From Engraulis encrasicolus (taxonomy: Eukaryota > Chordata > Actinopteri > Clupeiformes > Engraulidae): a DNA stretch of 64,000 nt. The notes beneath the pieces are model-generated. The model worked only from the letters and a program-made list of their open reading frames with translations. It ran no database searches and had not been told where the DNA came from. The stretch spans positions 15,772,240 to 15,836,239 of the forward strand of contig NC_085878.1 in the NCBI RefSeq assembly GCF_034702125.1, given 5' to 3'. Of this stretch, positions 49,748 through 61,249 are shown one piece after another (position 1 is the first letter of the stretch; the number at the start of each line of letters is the position of its first letter). The translations under genes and the position numbers were made by a program.

Positions 49748-52700
49748 GCAAGTCAGCCCAGCCTAAACATCAACAGTCTGCATCCTGCACACGTACTAGT
49801 ACAACACAAGTGGGGGGTTTACCGTGCGAGACGTGGGCGATTGTGCTGCTCCGACTACAAACAGGCCCCGGTTCAGGTGTGTGCAGCGATCCATTTCAAG
49901 ACCGTGACATCTGTAGTAGAGCGCCGAACACGCCCCTAATATAAATACCACCTCTTTCCTTTTTACTTTCCTCTAAATGTCTCAGTCATCGCTGACTGAA
50001 CGCTCTCAGGGGAGCGGAACATGTGAACCGAGTCCAATATTTGTTCCTCCCTCAGGCTTTTGTTGTGCTGCGCTGTGCGGTGTGGGCCATCCTAATGTAC
50101 TCTGCTTTTTGTTGATTCTTCTGACTCATATCTCCCATCAGCCAACAATGCTTGGCGGTGGATATTCCTGCTCCAAAGCATATCCTGGAGTGTAATGTTA
50201 GCATTACTAAATGGGATATTGATTGTGTTATTGTTTACTCTGCGGCTATATTTATTTCAGGTGCAACATTTGAAAGCCGCTTGCCATTTGACACCTGTGT
50301 AAGCAGTTTAAAGTATATTGTGCATAAACACCTCAAGCGAATACTTTTCGTGCGTATGAGTGCAATAAATGCCACACATGCCATCTTCTTAAGAATACTC
50401 AAGGAGCTTATTTTAGGAACCCCACAGTTTGCCTTCATGTGGTGTGTTAAGTTAAGCTTCATGGTCTGTAATGTTAGTAAGACCTGTTCCACCTACATGG
50501 TTTACGCTTACTTCAATTTCAGCTTCAACATCATATTTATGCTGCTGCTGGTTCCCTACGCTGGTGCTGTTGAAAATATTATATACAAACCGCAAAGGCT
50601 TATTCTGTGTAACATAAATTAGACCAGTTCCACTTACATTGTTTACATTATGACTTTAAGCCCCACCCTAAGATTAATACTGTTGCTTGACCCAAGACTC
50701 TACTGAGTACAAAATACAAGCCTATAGTATCTATGATATTAGTTGTTTCTCCCAAGAGAAGCTCTATATTACTTTGTACTTAATACAAACACCAGCCTGT
50801 ATGCAGTATCTTCTGAAAGAACTGCTCTGTCAGTTCTTCACTGTATGGTGCAGCCTTTCCACAATGGAAAGATACAGAAACAAGTTACACCACAAGCCAT
50901 CCATCTTTGAAGCAGCGGGGGCATTGGTTTATTTAGGTTTGCCGTATGCACTATGTTTCTGTTTGCTCAGCCATGATGTATGGACCCCCTCCTCTCTGCA
51001 CTTTGTACTAAACTAGGCCAGCAGCACTGCTGGGCAAATTCACAAATCGGCCCCGTCAGCCCTTTTTTGTCTGGAGCCCAGTTTATTCATGCCAACGGGA
51101 GTGTAGCGTGCGCTGTGTGCAACGTGCAAGCGCAGCACAGGAGCCAACCTAGCTAGCAGGTTGTTCAAACGTAAAACGTTCAGCAGAGACCAGACCGAAC
51201 ACTGACCAGTCATAACCTAACCTAACCCCCCCATGCCACTGACAGGTTAGGCTGTGACGTGCTGGGCGGGCGGGCTTACATAAGCAGGCTCGGGAGCAGG
51301 CAGTGTAATCTGCGGGAATCTGTTCCCTCTGTCAGATTTGGCAGGCTTTCTTGCTCTTGTGTCCTTGCTCACTGAATCATGGTGCAATTTCAGCTTCTGT
51401 TCCCCCTCATGCTTTTTTAAATGGGCCTTAGTCTGAACCCGCTGCTGCGGCTGCGGGGTTAATGCAGGTTTTTAGGGGGGTGGGGAGTTACGATCCAGCT
51501 GTCAGAATAGATGGTTGGGCTGCATGATGATGTCAGGAGAATGTGCAGCATGTAATAACACTGAATGTTTTGATGATATAACTCTGGTGAATAGCACTAC
51601 AGTACAGTACATAAACAGAAGCATCCATTCTTAATGTCTTTATCTAATGTCCTTTCGTAGACCTTCAGTGGTCATCATTTTTAGGATGGCATGAAGCGCT
51701 GTTTACAAAATACTGATTTACAAAAGAAGAGCCTAGAGCTACAGTATGCATCATTTACCTACTCTTGGCCATATCCTGCTAGACTGAACAGACTAAGTTA
51801 TATTCTCTGAGATTCTGTGCATTGAATTTCACATCGTGTTTGTCCAACCTGCCTATTCTTGGCTGCTGCTCTGTCTGGCTGGACATTTGTCATCAGATCC
51901 AGTGTCTGATTGATTGCAGCTCTGTTGAAGTGTTTGAAAGATGGCTATTGAACCTGCATATGAGAACGCCCTGTTGTCTGTTGGAGCTTTGCCAGAACAG
52001 TCTGCATCACTACAAGTTTGGTGCTGCAGCCATGCTAATATTTTGCATCATACAAAATTATCAATGCGTATTATTAAGATATGGTCTGTATATCAATATC
52101 AACGCATATCAAGACATGATCTGTAAGGCAATTTTCTCTTTTTTTATGTAGCCCTAGAGCTGTCTCACTCTAGAAACTGTCTCTGAATTGAAACAGTTCC
52201 CTATGCGTGTGACATGTAAGCTTGTCAGTTCTTATTGGTCGTGCTCTTGGCTGTGCAGCCTGCAGAGCTGTTTCGCCTTTCAGGTAGCGCATGGTCATAA
52301 ATCATGTGTTTGCACGTCGATATGCTGTGGTGCCTAATTGGATTCACTGAGGTTCCTGTTGCCCCCAGGAACTCTCATACAATACATATGCTACCAGAGA
52401 GATGCTGCCTGGCTGCCCAGAAATGCCCAATGGGTAGACACTTCAACCAGGGAAGTAGACGCAGGAGGGGAGTAGGGGGGTAGGGGGACAAAAGGGTCCG
52501 TTGTCCCAGGCCCAGAGAAGGGGGGTGCCTAGAATTGGGTCCTCATTTCATTATATGCATTGGGGAAGGAGCCCTTTCACATGAGTTTGTCTCGGTCCCC
52601 AGCCAAACCTGTCAGCAGCCCTGACTCCAGCTCTAGCCCATTGCTGTGGGACATGACATTGGGAGTGCTGTATGTGACTGCAATAGCAATGGGGCATCCC

Positions 52701-52919
52701 ATGGAGGCCTGCCAATGGTAATTACCTTCCCCTTTGTATCTTGAGGAAGAAATGAAGGTTAGAGATTTCAGCCCCTTGCGAGAGTGGATGCATCTGAAAG
52801 GAAAACACCAAGCGGTGGCGTGTTACACAAATTATGCTGCATTGTATGTTATTGCATACAGTTACACTTTATTTTACTGCAATGGTTACACTAATTAGGT
52901 TAAGTGTAATGATGGCAAA

Positions 52920-53090
52920 TAGTAACATGTAACATTATGTACTTGTCCTTATCTTAGGGTTATGTTTGGGGAATTATTTTGCTTTTAGTTGCTGTAAAGG
53001 CTTTAGGTGGTCGAAATTACCTTAGGATTAGGGTTAGGGTTAAGATAAGGTATCTACAATATAAGTACATAATATTACATGTTGATAGTA
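52920..53090. repeat. Inverted-repeat segment with TTAGGG-like core
   Basis: ACATGTAACATTATGTACTT then GTCCTTATCTTA is complementary, with small gaps, to TTAAGATAAGG...AAGTACATAATATTACATGT. The loop contains GGATTAGGGTTAGGGTT. It looks like a fish dispersed repeat capable of forming a hairpin. Confidence 0.5.
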
Positions 53091-54468
53091 TCAGATGCAT
53101 CAGATGATAGATATAGTAAGTAACACTAATACATACAGTGTACACTGCAAAATAATATGGCACCATGCTCGTATCATACTGTATCTGCTTTCAAGTAAGG
53201 GCGTCAGGAAGACCTACATGTTAATGATACAGAACAAACCTCCCCTCTGCAAACATGCTGTTTTTCAATAACCAGGCGAGCTTGCCGTCCCATGGGGATT
53301 ACTGCCGGCGTGTGAAGTGTATTTATAGCAGAATCCAGTGGGTTGCACTGCATGCACCGCATCACTGCCAGAAGATTATTCTAGAAGTTGTTTTGCTGTA
53401 AACAAGGGTTGTCAAACTAACGTTTACATGAAGCTTTGGAGGGGCTGAAAAGGGACCGGGAATGGTGTCTTGCCAGAGAGGCACATAATGAAATCCATTG
53501 TAGTGCTTCTCCCCTACTCTGCTGTTCAGACTGTACGCCTCATTGTGCCAGTGCGTTAGCTCTGTACAGCCTTCAAATTTTGGGTGGTTTTAGGAAAATG
53601 GAATCACATGTGTAGCCTTCAAGAACATCCTGCAGTTTTTTTTTAGACTGGTTCTTGTTGTGCATTATTGGACAGTATTCATGGGGGAAGGCAAAACATA
53701 ACTGAGTAAACAATGAACAAAACCATTGACCTTAATACACACATATCCTTATGGCTTGATTTTATCTCGTAAAATCTTTGAGAGCCTAAGTTGTTGCATA
53801 TTCGCCTGCTTGTCCTGCACCACAAACAGGTGCGGTTGAAGATCATGTTACAAAAGGGGGGGGTATGGATGGCCAGCTGTGGACCCCGACCAGACAGACA
53901 TGCAAGACATAAAGCTGGTGGTGACTTGTTCACCTGGTGGACACGCACACACTATTATAAGGCTATATAGCCTTATGTAGCTAAACTACAGAGATCAGAG
54001 TACTATGGGACTGAGGGGCTACACAGTAACACAAAAGCCATTGAACGCCCACGCCCCCAATACCCCCAAAACACACACAACAGTTCTTTATTGTACTCAG
54101 TCTGTGTGTGTGTGCATGTGCTGCACATGTATTAGTCTCTCTCTCTCTCTCTCCTCCCCCTCTCCTGTTTTGTACTGTGGCCTCACAGCATGTGTGGCTG
54201 TGCCTCCTGTGCTCTGCAGGAAGTTGTGTAAAAACCCCTTTGCCCCAGATCCTGCACATGAAAAACACAAACACACACACAGGCAACATGTTGCATATGT
54301 GGCGTGGTGTGTGTGTGCTTGGGTCTGATAAGTCCAGTATTTAGGTAGAAGGTCAAGAATAGTATGGGGGCGTGAATGACAAATACAGCTTAAACTAGAG
54401 AAAATGTCTGTTACATCTAATCTGTACAAATAGAGACGGGGAATCCAGACTGTGGTTTCAATGGCACA

Positions 54469-54470
<2 letters not shown>

Positions 54471-54520
<50 letters not shown>
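54471..54520 (+). repeat. (CA)n microsatellite
   Basis: About 50 bp of pure CA in the gramd2a intron. Confidence 0.95.
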
Positions 54521-54526
<6 letters not shown>

Positions 54527-54646
54527 TCTCCGCACCAAAGCAGATCCGACCAGATCAGAACGGCTGTTTATTGTGGGACACTGCCCTGCAGCACCAAAGG
54601 AACATAAACCTAAGCACACACATGCACATACTCTCTCTTTCACGCA

Positions 54647-54649
<3 letters not shown>

Positions 54650-54740
<91 letters not shown>
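54650..54740 (+). repeat. (CT)n microsatellite
   Basis: About 90 bp of pure CT. Confidence 0.95.
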
Positions 54741-54743
<3 letters not shown>

Positions 54744-54876
54744 CACTTTTGGCACCTGGCTGAGATGTAAGCCTTTTATTTACCTATGTAAGTTTTGTTT
54801 TTTGTGATTGTCAATCCATAGCACAATTTGTGCTTCTGTATTTGAAGAGTATGCACTAAAGGTGTTTTTACATTCA

Positions 54877-54879
<3 letters not shown>

Positions 54880-54920
<41 letters not shown>

Positions 54921-54945
54921 CTTTCTCATCTTCTCTGTTGGTCTG

Positions 54946-54990
<45 letters not shown>

Positions 54991-55030
54991 GTCTTTCTCA
55001 TCTTCTCTGTTGGTCTGCCTCTCTCTCTGT
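54880..55030 (+). repeat. Two-copy 72-bp minisatellite embedded in (CT)n
   Basis: The block CTTTCTCATCTTCTCTGTTG then GTCTGCCTCT occurs at 54921 and 54993, each copy preceded by a CT run and ATCTGT. The offset is 72 bp. Confidence 0.85.
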
Positions 55031-55565
55031 ATCTCTCCCTACATATAGGTATTATACGTTACCATATTACAGTGTCTGTCAATAATGCATTAAACATTCT
55101 TTATTTGAAAAACAAACTGTTTACAGTATTTCAGTAAAGCTGCAAACCTTTCACCAAGTCCCTGTCTTTCTCAAATAGAGAAACTGTAAGTCATGATGAA
55201 AGTAAATTGCTCCAGGTTCCATGCACACAAGTGTGGGAACTAGAACATGTTACAACAAGGTCATAACCATATCAAACAGGTTTTCTTTTGAATTGTACAT
55301 GTAGTATTACACCTCCCACGCATTTGTGGAGATGTTAAGTCCCAGTATTGCACAGCTGTCATTGGTGTTGAATGAGTAACGAAAATGACGGTTTATTTAA
55401 ACAGTGTCAACAAACGAGAAACTAATTGGGAGAGGGTACACAAATTAGTTTGTAATGAATCTACTCTCTAACGCAGCATAGAGCAACGAGTAGCTGTGTG
55501 CGTGTGCGTGTGCATGTTTGTGTGCTTTTGCTTGTGTGTGCGTGTGAGTGTGTGTGTGAGTGTGC

Positions 55566-55566
<1 letters not shown>

Positions 55567-55628
<62 letters not shown>

Positions 55629-55644
55629 TTTGTGTCTTTGTGTC

Positions 55645-55686
<42 letters not shown>

Positions 55687-55690
55687 TGTG
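55567..55690 (+). repeat. (GT)n microsatellite with TTTGTGTC interruptions
   Basis: Two GT blocks are separated by three CTTTGTGT units near 55626-55646. It abuts the mobile element that follows. Confidence 0.95.
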
Positions 55691-55697
55691 TTGCAGC

Positions 55698-56257
55698 CTG
55701 ATCTCTCAGAATTCCGTGGAATGGACATGGATGTTTGGGACACGAAATCCGTGTCAGTTTCACGGATTTTGACAAAATTCCATGCTCCTGGACACAGAAT
55801 TGTTTTCCATGATGGACTATCATTAGAAAATAGATACCAAATGCTAATCCTAAACAAAATAATGCTATAGCAATTTAAGTTGTGCCCTGATCAAAACAAT
55901 CCCTAACCTTAACCTGTCAGTAAAGACATATTTTTGAGAAATACCTTTTCCAGTTGGTTGATAGTCTATCAAATTCATTTAATAAACGAAAGAATACTAG
56001 CTGTGCCCAGACCAAAACAATCCCTAACCCTAACCTGTCAGTAAGAAATGTTTTTTTAGAAAAAAAATATTTGAAATTTAAAAAATACTGTGGACATAAA
56101 CATAAAGCTGTGGGAGTATAGAGAAAGCACTTCCGTGTGTCCATCACAGAAAACAATTCGGTGTCCAGGAGCACATAATTTTGGCAAAATCCATGAAACT
56201 GACACGGATTTTGTGTCACAAAGATCAGTGTCCATTCCACGGAATTCTGAGAGATCA
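55698..56257. mobile_element. 560-bp non-autonomous element with ~118-bp terminal inverted repeats
   Basis: The left arm (from 55699, TGATCTCTCAGAATTCCGTG) and the reverse complement of the right arm (ending 56257) match over about 118 bp with roughly 12 percent mismatch. The 9-bp TGTTGCAGC lies at 55689-55697 and again at 56258-56266 as a target-site duplication. The interior holds a direct repeat: CCCTAACC(T)TAACCTGTCAG at about 55902 and 56023. Long arms and a 9-bp duplication are typical of Mutator-like elements, but no transposase is present, so the superfamily is inferred. It sits inside a GT microsatellite. Confidence 0.8.
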
Positions 56258-56265
56258 TGTTGCAG

Positions 56266-56406
<141 letters not shown>

Positions 56407-56826
56407 TCATTGTATATGTGTAGTAGAGGTAAGAGCAAGCAGAGAACCAGAGAGCCAGTGAGTGCCACATGGAACAAATCCCTTCCAGGGCTGCGTATAC
56501 TGTGTATCGGGTGGCATGGCATGACGCTCTCCCCGGGCTCTTGCTGTGCTACCTGGCTCATCGCTACACACCGCTTCTTGGCCCAGTGAACCAGGCCAGG
56601 CCAGCCAGCATGGACGCTAGCATCACTGTGCCATGGGATGCCGTAACTAATGGCACACCAAGCCTGAAACCTCAGCCAGTGATCTCATCTCATCTCCCAC
56701 CCTGCTCCTGCTCCTGCAGAGCCTGGGCCTGGGCCTGAGCTACTCCAGGCAAAAACTCACTGTGCTCCACTTCCTCTCCGTGCCATTCTTTGGTGACATG
56801 TTTTGTGACTGTTAGCTCAACACTTA

Positions 56827-57164
56827 CCGCAGAGATACACCAGCGGCGACGCGATTCAAGCGACAGAGTGTAGCAGCAAGCGATACGAGCGATTGAGGAG
56901 ACAAGAGTATGTCCGTACAGGCAGAAGGCAAAGCATTCAAGCATTCCCATTGGCTGTGGTCACTGACCTCTATACAGTCATTGGCTGTCGCGGCTTGTCG
57001 CCGAACCGCATCATAGAAAGTTGAAAAGATTTCAACTTCAAATTGTCGCGCTCGTCGCGCAAATCGCTCTAGTCTCCAGAATCGCTTTTGTCTCGCGACT
57101 CAATACAAAGTCAATTACTTCCGTCGCTCGACTCGCTCAGATCGCCAATGGTGTATTTCTGCGG
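56827..57164. mobile_element. PIF/Harbinger-like MITE flanked by TTA
   Basis: The left end CCGCAGAGATACACCAGCGG and the reverse complement of the right end, CCGCAGAAATACACCATTGG, form inverted repeats. TTA at 56824-56826 and 57165-57167 is the target duplication. The 338-bp body is CpG-rich (TCGCGC-type words) and has no transposase. Its ACACCA-GGCG end motif resembles the right end of the MITE array at 9.8-10.7 kb. Confidence 0.75.
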
Positions 57165-57772
57165 TTAGGGGGCTTGAATAGTCGATACATTCGGAAGCCT
57201 ATGTGACCAGAATGGGCCGCATCGCTAGCCAGGCCGTGCCCTCCAAGTGACGCAACACCTTCAGCGTTGCTACTAGTCAGGTCAAGAGCAATGCAAGTAC
57301 TTTCTGAGCTCCCGAAAAAAACGGGAACTCCTCCCACTTTGTCAGGAAGCAAACAACCATTAGCAAACCAAGGGAGGCTTGTCAATCATGCGGTTTGGGA
57401 AATGTTAATTGTTATGCTCTTGGTCAGACCAAGTCTCGAAGAGATTTGAAAGTCGATAATAATCAGGCTACGGCATCGCTACACTTTGGTTGCCATTTTA
57501 TGTCGAAGTGTATCAAACGGCAATGCGAGGTAATGCTTATGTCACTGTGTAATCTGATTCAACTCTCCTCCACTGGCTCCGTACTCTATAACCTTTAGTG
57601 TATGTAATTGGACCAATGTGTCATACTGTGTGGCCTAGCCTTCAACTGATCAAGGTCGCCGCTGAAGCAGTGATGTTCCACTACAGTATTTGAACCGCCT
57701 GTTTACTGCATGTCAACAACAGGTGTTTAAATTGTCAAATAAATGTGTCCTTCCCTTTGCTTTATGCTACAG

Positions 57773-57830
57773 AGTGCAGCTGATCGATGACTTGTCATAC
57801 GAGGACGTGAAGAAATGCTACCGTGGCTCG
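57773..57830 (+). CDS. gramd2a: gramd2a coding exon
   Basis: A 58-bp exon with acceptor CTACAG and donor TCG|GTAAGT. The phase 2 entry (AG plus A makes Arg) is followed by 19 codons encoding VQLIDDLSYEDVKKCYRGS. The LSYEDVKKC part matches the pre-GRAM segment of GRAMD2A as I recall it (human L-x-x-EEIKKC). Exit is phase 0. Confidence 0.82.
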
Positions 57831-59368
57831 GTAAGTCACATTTTTATGTGTACCCAATGCCCATGTGTGCCCTACATGATCCCATTTTGTAACTTTGCAG
57901 CTCTATCATGAACCCACTGGCATGTTGTCTGAGGACCTTTATAGACATTGCTATTGACAGTTGGCCTTAAGCCTGGAATAAAATGTTGGGAGACATAATT
58001 GGTTGAGCGCTGATAAAAAAACACAGCCTTCAAGTGGAGTAGGTCAAGGCCAAATTCATTAAAGCAGGGAAAAAAAGGAAACAACTTGGCGATGTTTATT
58101 GGAAGGTGTCATTATACTACTAGGTGTAAATGCTTCCCGACCTTGAGATGCGATACCAGCCGAGGGAACACCAGTGGCAACCTGGCAATGTGATTACCAG
58201 TCATAAATGAGCAATTCCATCACGGTAGTCATTCACCTAGCTTTACACACACACACACCGCGGCGAGAGCCTGCTACAACCAATAGAGATCAAACATTAA
58301 AGGAACGTTTCTACTCGTTGAATACGTCTGTGCAGCCAATAGGAGTAGAACATGAAGGGAACGTTCCTACTGCTTGACTGAGTGAATAGGTCCTGTACGG
58401 ATTATGATCATTATCTAAATGCTTAGTGTCCCAGGATGAGCAAAAGGCTCATAGTGTTACAGACAGGTTGAGGAGGAAGAACACAGAGTCTAGAGTGCTG
58501 TATTACTCTATTACAGGCTGGCAGGCAGCAGGGGGATGCTTCTTTTTAATCTGTAGGGAGCTCAGTGTCATTGTGGTTTCTGTTGTGAATGGAGTAGGTG
58601 TTGCAGCTAGTCTCTCTCTCCCGCTCTCTTTCTCTCTCTCTCTCTCGTTCTCTCTCTCTCGCTCACTGCTCAGTCGCATTGCAGTGAGGTAGGACCGTTC
58701 TCTCTCTCCCTCTCTCCGCTCTGGCGCTGGCTTTGATAAACTACCACCGAGAGGCAGGGAGGCACAGGTGTTAGCTAGCTCGGTACACGAGAAGCTGAGA
58801 GGTGGTTATGTGTGTGAGAGTAGAGTGGGTGTAGTGGATAGTGTGTGTGTGAGAGACAGAGGGGCTGTGCTCGCTCGCTGGCCCCTATTGAGGGGAGGGA
58901 AGATGAGAACAGTCGCTAGTGTACCATCCTGAGTTGTTGTACGCGCACACACATATTTGCACACACCCACACACATTCACACATACATACACAGAAGCGC
59001 ACGCATCACCAGACCCGGAAAGGAAGTGAAGGACTTGCTCGTGGCACTGTGCTTTTTACCCTCCACTGGCTAGCTGGCTCTACTCCATGCAAGTGGCTAC
59101 GAGAGAGGGTCCTCATGTGTGCGCCGGTGTGAGTGAGTGAGTGAGTGGTTGTGGGTGTGTTCGCATGTGAGAGCACCACACATCGTGTGTGTGTGTGTGT
59201 GTGTGAGTGAGTGAGTGTGTGCGTGCTGGTCCGTGTGTGTGTGTATGTGGCATCAGCATGTTGAGCTTGGTGCAGGGCTCGCGTCCTCTGAGGCAGAGGA
59301 GCCCGGTGGTGAGCAGCTCTGCTGCCGCTGCGGCAGATCTCATGACTCTGCCCTCTCCCTCCGCACAG
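57831..59368 (+). other. gramd2a: gramd2a intron containing a possible internal promoter
   Basis: A GTAAGT...CCGCACAG intron of about 1.5 kb and phase 0. It contains a 56-bp tandem duplication with CCAAT boxes at 58274-58385, CT-rich sequence at 58.61-58.67 kb, and a 5'UTR-like stretch leading into an open frame that is continuous with the next exon (see 59258). Confidence 0.8.
58274..58385 (+). repeat. 56-bp tandem duplication carrying CCAAT boxes
   Basis: CCAATAGAG...GGAACGTTTCTACT (first copy) and CCAATAGGAG...GGAACGTTCCTACT (second copy) are offset by exactly 56 bp at both landmarks. CCAAT lies at 58280-58284 and 58336-58340. Confidence 0.85.
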
Positions 59369-59441
59369 ACCGTCAGCAAGTACAACTCCCAGTACCACAA
59401 GCTCTTCCAGACCGTGCCCAAGGAGGAGATTCTTATGAAAG
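59258..59441 (+). CDS. gramd2a: Candidate alternative first coding exon of gramd2a, reading into the GRAM exon
   Basis: An ATG at 59258 (A at -3) opens a frame of 37 codons, MLSLVQGSRPLRQRSPVVSS followed by Ala-rich sequence and MTLPSPSAQ. It continues without a stop or splice into the exon at 59369 (TVSKYNSQYHKLF). A transcript starting between about 58.7 and 59.25 kb would therefore make a GRAMD2A isoform with a different N-terminus that skips the first two coding exons. The upstream sequence looks like a 5'UTR, and CCAAT boxes lie 0.9 kb upstream. This is inference; no transcript evidence is available. Confidence 0.4.
59369..59441 (+). CDS. gramd2a: gramd2a coding exon, start of the GRAM domain
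   Basis: A 73-bp exon with acceptor CCGCACAG and donor AAAG|GTATGT, phase 0 in and phase 1 out. It encodes TVSKYNSQYHKLFQTVPKEE and ILMK. The KYN-QYHKLF-VP-EE pattern is the GRAMD2 family lead-in to the GRAM domain. Confidence 0.9.
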
Positions 59442-60144
59442 GTATGTGCAGTCTAATGTCAACAGTAGTCTTTCTCTGTCTATGTTTCACTGACTTTTCC
59501 ACTGTCTGTGTTTCAACTACCCATGTCCTTCACTGTTTATGTTTCAAGAGGGCATCATTTTCACTGTAAATGATTCAAAAAGCCATCTTTCATTCTGTGT
59601 TTTGATAAATTAGTCTGCCCAAAGTTGTGTTACCCATGTGCCTGTTGTGTTAAGTCTGCCAAAGCTAGGTTTTGACTGTGTCTGTTCATAGAGTCTTGTC
59701 ACTTTATAGAGGGGGTGTTGTTGTTGCTGTTTACTTTTAAATATAGGCTACAGCTCATGTTCATTCAGTGATATCCCATCATGCCTAGTTTGCCTGTGAT
59801 GGGTCCCACAGTATTACTCAGTTGAATGTGCTGTTTCTGGACTCTGGAAAGTTGAGCACATACCTGTTAGCACAGCACAGCAAAGTTCCCGTGCTCTGTT
59901 CCGTGAAGTCACCTAGACTGGATCTTTCTGTAGTTCGCTTTTCATTTTTATTTAAAAAAAAATATGTAACACCATAATAATACATTCAATAATAGAGAAT
60001 CGAGTATTGTCATAATTTGATGTTGTTATGTTTTGCTCATTTCGTAGCCTCTTAGTGCATATGGGGTCGCCAGCGGGCCTATTCACTATTTGCTGAAAAT
60101 ACTCAACTACATCATGACAATATTGCTATGACATTATCGAGAGC

Positions 60145-60513
60145 CTTAAAGATACACTGTGCAGGAAATGGTCATAAAAGGTACTGCAACTATGCTGCTC
60201 ATTGAAACTGTGTTGCCTATTGCCAAATTTGATCTTTTCATGAAAGTTTACTAAGTAATAAACTAATATTTTCTAGTATGGCCAAAGTACAGTCATGTTT
60301 GCAGCTAAAAATGGCTATTTCTGGAAATTCAAAATGTTGGACCATGGAAAAGATCCCCCTTTTCATGTATGAAAAGTGCAATTTTTACAGTCATAATGAA
60401 TACTTAGAATTTGATGGTGGTGGTAAGTATTGATGAAAAAGGTAACATTAGTGAATGGGTAGCATGAATTCTGGAAATAAACAACTAAGAATCTTACACA
60501 GTGTACCTTTAAG
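60145..60513. mobile_element. TTAAAG-ended MITE
   Basis: The left end CTTAAAGATACACTGTGCAG and the reverse complement of the right end, CTTAAAGGTACACTGTGTAAG, are inverted repeats of about 20 bp. The 369-bp body is AT-rich and non-coding. No target duplication beyond the TTAA-like end could be fixed, so the superfamily is left open. Confidence 0.65.
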
Positions 60514-60934
60514 TGACAGATTAAGACATAACCATTATAATGTGGGTGATAGTAAGGTTATAACATACACTTTGCATAAAGGGGTTAATATTTGTACACC
60601 GTTGCACCATATACCTAACACTCAGTTATACACTTCCTTACTAACTGCCCCCTCAGTGGATTTAAAACCACAATGACGTGGCAATGCTGAACAGGATATG
60701 TCTTTTCACTCTGTCTCAGCTTACCTCAGCCTACTAAATCATCTCCTCTTACGCTGCCTCTGACTCCAACTGACTTACATCTCAGTCATCAGGCAGATCT
60801 ATGTTACACTTGTGTATCACTTCATGTGAAAATGTGTGCTGGAGTTTCCATGTACTGCATTTATGTGCGTTTATGTGTGGGTGTTACTATTTATTTATGT
60901 GCCTTCTAATATGTGTTTGTATTTTGTGGATGTG

Positions 60935-61141
<207 letters not shown>

Positions 61142-61145
61142 GCAG

Positions 61146-61249
61146 TATACTCGTGTGCTCTGCTACGAGATATATTGCTCCAGGGCCGCCTCTACATTTC
61201 CAGAAACTGGCTGTGTTTCTACGCCAACCTCTTTGGCAAGGACATTAAG
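61146..61249 (+). CDS. gramd2a: gramd2a coding exon, GRAM domain core
   Basis: A 104-bp exon, phase 1 in (G plus TA makes Val) and phase 0 out at AAG|GTGAGT. It encodes VYSCALLRDILLQGRLYISR and NWLCFYANLFGKDIK. The pattern SCAL-RD-LLQGRLYIS-NWLCF-A-LFGKDIK is the GRAMD2A GRAM domain, a PH-like fold. In mammalian GRAMD2A this domain binds plasma-membrane PI(4,5)P2 at ER contact sites. LLQGRLYIS distinguishes it from GRAMD2B, which I recall as YQGKLFVS. Confidence 0.93.

Noticed and set aside
50152..50622. 156-codon open frame in the gramd2a intron
   Set aside because: AT-rich composition, no recognisable domain, no splice or promoter support; consistent with chance.
52990..53060. Short TTAGGG-like tandem near 53.03 kb as interstitial telomere
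   Set aside because: Only about two to three units within an inverted dispersed repeat; not a telomeric tract.
54880..55030. Repeat-spacer pattern as CRISPR
   Set aside because: Eukaryotic CT-microsatellite context, two copies only, no spacers or cas genes.
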